From the NCBI RefSeq assembly GCF_001651865.1, contig NZ_LPUX01000050.1, forward strand, positions 186,492 through 250,491: DNA of 64,000 nucleotides, read 5' to 3'. Below the pieces are notes generated by a model, which was given only the letters and a program-made list of their open reading frames with translations, was not told where the DNA came from and ran no database searches. Source of the DNA: Sinorhizobium glycinis. Its GTDB lineage: Bacteria; Pseudomonadota; Alphaproteobacteria; Rhizobiales; Rhizobiaceae. Shown piece after piece: positions 60,568 to 64,000 of the stretch (position 1 is the stretch's first letter; the number at the start of each line of letters is the position of its first letter). The position numbers were made by a program, and so were the translations under genes.

Positions 60568-61551
60568 ATGCCGATTTCCCTTTCAGCAGCCGTCGAACAC
60601 TTCCCCATCGCCGGCACCTTCACGATCTCCCGCGGCTCGAAGACGACGGCAGGGGTCGTCACCTGCCGCATCGGCGACGGCACCGCATCCGGTTGGGGCG
60701 AATGCGTGCCTTACGGCCGCTACGGCGAATCGATCGAGTCTGTACTGAGCGAGATCGAAGCCGTCCGGCCGCTGATCGAAGCCGGCATGACGCGGCTGGA
60801 ACTGCAGCAGGCGATGAAACCGGGCGCGGCCCGCAATGCGATCGATTGCGCACTCTGGGACCTCGAGGCAAAGCAGCGGGAAAGATCGGCGGCCACGCTT
60901 GCCGGCTTACCCGATCCGGTCGCCCTGACGACGGCCTATACCATCTCGCTCGCCGAGCCCGATGAGATGTTGGCGCAGGCGACGAAATACGCCCATCGCG
61001 CCCTTCTGAAGGTCAAGGTGGGGACGGCTGACGATACTTCGCGGATCCTTGCCGTTCGGAAAGGCGCGCCGGCGAGCCATATCATCCTCGATGCCAACGA
61101 AGGCTGGACTTCGGAGAACCTCGCCCATCATTTCGCTGTCTGCGCCGAAGCCGGCATCGCCCTGATCGAGCAACCCTTGCCGGCCGGGCGTGACGAGGCG
61201 CTGGCGCATGTGGCGCGCTCGGTTCCCGTCTGTGCCGACGAAAGCGTGCATGCGACTGCGGATCTCAAGGCGCTCGTCGGGCGCTACGACGCGGTGAACA
61301 TCAAGCTCGACAAGACCGGCGGGCTTACGGAGGCGCTGCGCATGCGCGAGGAGGCCGCAGCGCTCGGCCTGAAGATCATGGTCGGCTGCATGGTCGGCAG
61401 TTCGCTCGCCATGGCCCCGGCGATCCTTGTCGCTCAAGGTGCAGACTTCGTCGATCTCGACGGTCCGCTGCTGCTTGCGGAAGACCGCAGCCCGGGCCTC
61501 CGCTACGAGGCCTCCCTGGTCTTCCCGCCTGAGCCGAGCCTCTGGGGCTGA
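60568..61551 (+). CDS. Dipeptide epimerase, enolase superfamily
   Basis: 327-residue muconate-lactonising subgroup member. Catalytic Lys-x-Lys in ALLKVKVGTADD, metal ligands in LDANEGW, EQPLPAGRDE and CADESVH, and a second Lys in VNIKLDKTGG. The arrangement is that of L-Ala-D/L-Glu epimerase (YcjG/YkfB), used in recycling of cell-wall peptides. Exact substrate is not certain. The start at 60568 has GGCGGAG before it. Its 3' end overlaps the convergent MFS gene by 49 bp. Confidence 0.88.
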   Translation: MPISLSAAVEHFPIAGTFTISRGSKTTAGVVTCRIGDGTASGWGECVPYGRYGESIESVLSEIEAVRPLIEAGMTRLELQQAMKPGAARNAIDCALWDLEAKQRERSAATLAGLPDPVALTTAYTISLAEPDEMLAQATKYAHRALLKVKVGTADDTSRILAVRKGAPASHIILDANEGWTSENLAHHFAVCAEAGIALIEQPLPAGRDEALAHVARSVPVCADESVHATADLKALVGRYDAVNIKLDKTGGLTEALRMREEAAALGLKIMVGCMVGSSLAMAPAILVAQGADFVDLDGPLLLAEDRSPGLRYEASLVFPPEPSLWG

Positions 61552-62723
61552 AGATACCAGCCGGCGAAGGCGAAGCAGCATCCGGTTAGCGCCACGAGCG
61601 ACATCGAATAGAAGCCGGAGACGCCGTACCAGGCGTAGAAATAGCCGGATAGAAATGTGAATATCGCCGTGAAAATGCCCGTGTAGAAGAAGTAGAGCCC
61701 CTGCGCGGACGCTTCCTGTTCCTCGGCGACGCGCTCCACCAGCTTGTGCTGCATGCCGGTGTGCATGATCGCATAGGTAAAGGCGTGGAAGCATTGGAGG
61801 ATGAAATAGCCCGAGAAGCCCAGATCCATCGGGAAGATGAGCCATCGCAGCACGGCCAGCAGGCAGCCGGAGAAGATCATCGTCCAGACGCTGTAGCGCT
61901 TGATGATCGACTTGGCGAAGAAGAACATCAGCACTTCCGCCGCCACGCCGGCACTCCACAGGGCGCCGATCTGCGTGCCGCCATAGCCGATTTGCTGCCA
62001 ATAGATCGCCGAGAACGCGAACAGCATCGCATGGCTGCTGTTGACCAGTGTGACGCCGATCAGGAGCAGTTGCAAATCAGGCTGCCGCAGCGATTGCGGC
62101 GGCACTTCGGTGATCGCCGCAATCGGCGAGGGCCGGCGCGGGCGGCCGATGCGCGGGGCTGCGCAGGCCATAACTACCGTCAGCCCGAAACCGGCCGCCA
62201 TCGCCGGCAAGACCATCGAACCGCCGATCAGGCCGATCATCCAGCCGCCGAGCATCGTCGCGCCGATAAAGGCAATCGACCCCCAGACGCGCATCAGCGC
62301 ATAGTCGAAGCCCCAGCGGCGCACGCCCGACAGCGCAATTGCCTCGACAATCGGCAGGTAAGGCGAATAGGCCGCCGATTGCAGCGCATAAATCACCAGC
62401 ACCGGCCAGAACTCCTTCGCGAAGAACAGGACGAATGCCAGGGCAAGAGAAAGACAGCCCGACCAGATGAGCACGATCGTGCGCTCGCCGAGGCGATCCG
62501 CGAGCACGCCCGCGAGCGGCGCGGTGATGACACGGATGAACATCGGCACGGCGAGTACCACGCCGATCTCGAAATCGCTCATGGACAAAGTGCTGAGCCA
62601 GACCGGAAAGTACGGCATGGCGAAGCCGTTGACGATCAACGGCGCGCAGAAGAGCAGCGCGATGCGAAGCGCGAAATGACGCGGCGGAGGCCCCAGGACG
62701 GGGGGCGCTGATGCGGGAATCAT
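61503..62723 (-). CDS. MFS transporter, HcaT/PPT-like
   Basis: 406 residues, about 12 transmembrane segments, with DRLGERTIVLIWSGCLSLAL in the MFS signature region and a C-terminal MFS_1-like module. It resembles the phenylpropionate (HcaT) permease group and nucleoside-transporter-like members. Substrate unknown. It overlaps the epimerase 3' end tail to tail. Confidence 0.87.
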   Translation of the reverse strand: MIPASAPPVLGPPPRHFALRIALLFCAPLIVNGFAMPYFPVWLSTLSMSDFEIGVVLAVPMFIRVITAPLAGVLADRLGERTIVLIWSGCLSLALAFVLFFAKEFWPVLVIYALQSAAYSPYLPIVEAIALSGVRRWGFDYALMRVWGSIAFIGATMLGGWMIGLIGGSMVLPAMAAGFGLTVVMACAAPRIGRPRRPSPIAAITEVPPQSLRQPDLQLLLIGVTLVNSSHAMLFAFSAIYWQQIGYGGTQIGALWSAGVAAEVLMFFFAKSIIKRYSVWTMIFSGCLLAVLRWLIFPMDLGFSGYFILQCFHAFTYAIMHTGMQHKLVERVAEEQEASAQGLYFFYTGIFTAIFTFLSGYFYAWYGVSGFYSMSLVALTGCCFAFAGWYLQPQRLGSGGKTREAS

Positions 62724-62816
62724 GGGAGGACCTGATGGCTGTGGGCCAGCTGTAGCACGACTGCCCGCCGGGTCGCCAGTCGCTAGTTTTAGCCACTCCG
62801 GTCAGGGCATTGGGCT

Positions 62817-63656
62817 TCAGGCTGCCTGCGGCGCGGCAAGCTTCACGGGCAAGTCCTCGGCCGAGGTCTCCACCGCCGTCACGCCGCCGCGCAGGCTACG
62901 CCAGGTGATCAGTTCCATCGTGCCATCGAAGTGCTCGGCGATCGCCGTGCAGCTCTCGACCCAGTCGCCGGTATTGATGTAGCGGACCTCGTCGATATCC
63001 TCGATCACCGCATGGTGGATATGGCCGCAGATAACGCCCTGGGCGTGATGCCGGCGTGCTTCCTCCGCTACGACTTTCTGAAACTCTCCGATGAAGTTCA
63101 CCGCGTGCTTGACCTGCAGCTTCGCCCAGGACGAGAACGACCAATAGGGCATGCCGAGGCGGCGGCGAATGGCGGCCAGGCCGATATTGATGGCGATTGC
63201 CGTGTCGTATGCCCAATCGCCGAGATAGGCGAGCACGCGCGCGTTGCGCACGACGACATCGAATTCGTCGCCATGCAACACGAGGTAGTTGCGGCCATCC
63301 GCTCCCTTATGCATGTGGCGTGCCGCGACCTCGATGCCGCCGAAATGGACGCCCGGAAAGTCTCTCATGAACTCGTCGTGATTGCCGGGAATATAGATGA
63401 CGCGCGAGCCCTTGCGTGCCTTGCGCAGGAGTTTCTGGACCACATCGTTGCAGGGCTGCGGCCAATACCAGCTGCGCTTCAGTCGCCAGCCGTCGACGAT
63501 GTCGCCGACGAGAATGATGGTCTCGGCCTCATGGTGGCGCAGGAAATCGAGCAGGTAGTCGGTCTTCGCCGCCTTCGAGCCCAGATGGACGTCGGAAATG
63601 AACAGCGTCCGCAACTTCCGAACCGGATCCCGTTGAAGTTCCGATGCCGCAGCCAT
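62817..63656 (-). CDS. Metallophosphoesterase, LpxH-like family
   Basis: 279 residues with the calcineurin-type set: FISDVHLGSKAAK, LVGDIVDGWRLKR, YIPGNHDEFMRD, LHGDEFD and VICGHIHHAVIED. The overall layout matches the UDP-2,3-diacylglucosamine diphosphatase group. Alphaproteobacteria usually make lipid X with LpxI, so lipid A synthesis is not assured. The start at 63656 (MAAASELQRD) is chosen; the frame extends upstream without support. Confidence 0.87.
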   Translation of the reverse strand: MAAASELQRDPVRKLRTLFISDVHLGSKAAKTDYLLDFLRHHEAETIILVGDIVDGWRLKRSWYWPQPCNDVVQKLLRKARKGSRVIYIPGNHDEFMRDFPGVHFGGIEVAARHMHKGADGRNYLVLHGDEFDVVVRNARVLAYLGDWAYDTAIAINIGLAAIRRRLGMPYWSFSSWAKLQVKHAVNFIGEFQKVVAEEARRHHAQGVICGHIHHAVIEDIDEVRYINTGDWVESCTAIAEHFDGTMELITWRSLRGGVTAVETSAEDLPVKLAAPQAA

Positions 63657-63832
63657 GCGATCCTCGCCTTGTCGAGCCTTGTGTCTCTCGTCAAAACCAG
63701 ACTCGTGTTTCAGGAAGATGACACCGCATCCAGCCGATCGGCGTCGCACAGAGGAAAAGCGATGCCGTCAAACTGTACGCGCGGGGGAAATCATGCCAAA
63801 AGGCCCGCATCCAGAAACAGGGATGTGACGGC

Positions 63833-64000
63833 ATGACCACGGGCGACAAAGCGAAACCTCAATCGGCTCCTGCAAGCGGGGACATCGACCAGCAGGCACT
63901 TTTCTTCCACCGCTACCCCCGTCCGGGCAAGCTCGAGATCCAGCCCACCAAGCCGCTCGGCAACCAGCGCGACCTGGCGCTCGCCTATTCGCCCGGCGTC
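63833..64000 (+). CDS. Malic enzyme, N-terminus (cut by window end)
   Basis: Only the first 56 codons are in the window. FFHRYPRPGKLEIQPTKPLG and the following DLALAYSPGV belong to the long bacterial malic enzymes with a C-terminal phosphotransacetylase-like domain (Dme and Tme in Sinorhizobium). They decarboxylate malate to pyruvate; Dme is required for nitrogen fixation in S. meliloti. The NAD/NADP type cannot be judged from this part. Confidence 0.85.
   Translation, partial: MTTGDKAKPQSAPASGDIDQQALFFHRYPRPGKLEIQPTKPLGNQRDLALAYSPGV

Overview
The window is a gene-dense, GC-rich chromosomal segment from an alphaproteobacterium of the order Rhizobiales, most likely Sinorhizobium/Ensifer. Evidence for this: an Agrobacterium/Sinorhizobium-type growth pole ring protein (GPR/RgsE), CckA, a recA operator of the R. 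etli GAAC-N7-GTAC type, separate fbcF/fbcB/fbcC (cytochrome bc1) genes, a malic enzyme start typical of rhizobial Dme/Tme, and mosaic palindromic intergenic repeats of the RIME kind. Species assignment is inference from remembered family features; no search was run.

Layout. 0-3.5 kb: purL, a BolA protein, a small basic protein and the monothiol glutaredoxin grxD. 3.5-14 kb: a Bcr/CflA-type exporter, an inositol-monophosphatase-family gene coupled to ttcA, glutaminase, rpsD, a solitary HerA/DUF87 ATPase, murI-trmJ, and icd. 14-23 kb: a HAD phosphatase, a SulP transporter, alaS, recA with a LexA operator, and a psuK-psuG pseudouridine catabolic pair. 23-28.6 kb: cckA, a FliO-like protein, dksA and sixA. 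28.7-34.7 kb: ycjX-ycjF, a secreted protein, the folP-folB-folK cluster and a DUF922 protein. 34.7-35.3 kb: a 600-bp gap with a candidate small RNA and a two-hairpin repeat, followed by a 2Fe-2S ferredoxin. 36-43 kb: an orphan Hpt protein divergent from the 2,093-residue rgsE/GPR gene. 43-51 kb: a VOC protein, the petABC operon and two half-size ABC exporters. 51-56 kb: trmL, an FMN reductase divergent from soxR across a SoxR-type operator, an MFS permease, hemF and a BON protein. 56-60 kb: an Mla-type lipid transport operon (mlaE-mlaF-mlaD-lipoprotein). 60-64 kb: a dipeptide epimerase, an MFS permease, a metallophosphoesterase and the first 56 codons of a malic enzyme.

Most of the window is core housekeeping: translation, tRNA modification, folate, haem, respiration and the TCA cycle. 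Several genes concern cell-cycle and polar-growth control (cckA, the Hpt protein, rgsE) and envelope lipid homeostasis (mla, ABC exporters). There is no prophage, transposase, CRISPR array, intact tRNA or rRNA. The most unusual non-coding signal is a 79-bp repeat family. Two gap-free copies lie upstream of cckA and the ferredoxin gene and a degenerate third lies upstream of the epimerase, each in the same orientation as the gene it precedes. Each carries an inverted repeat next to a block that could encode a conserved short peptide start.
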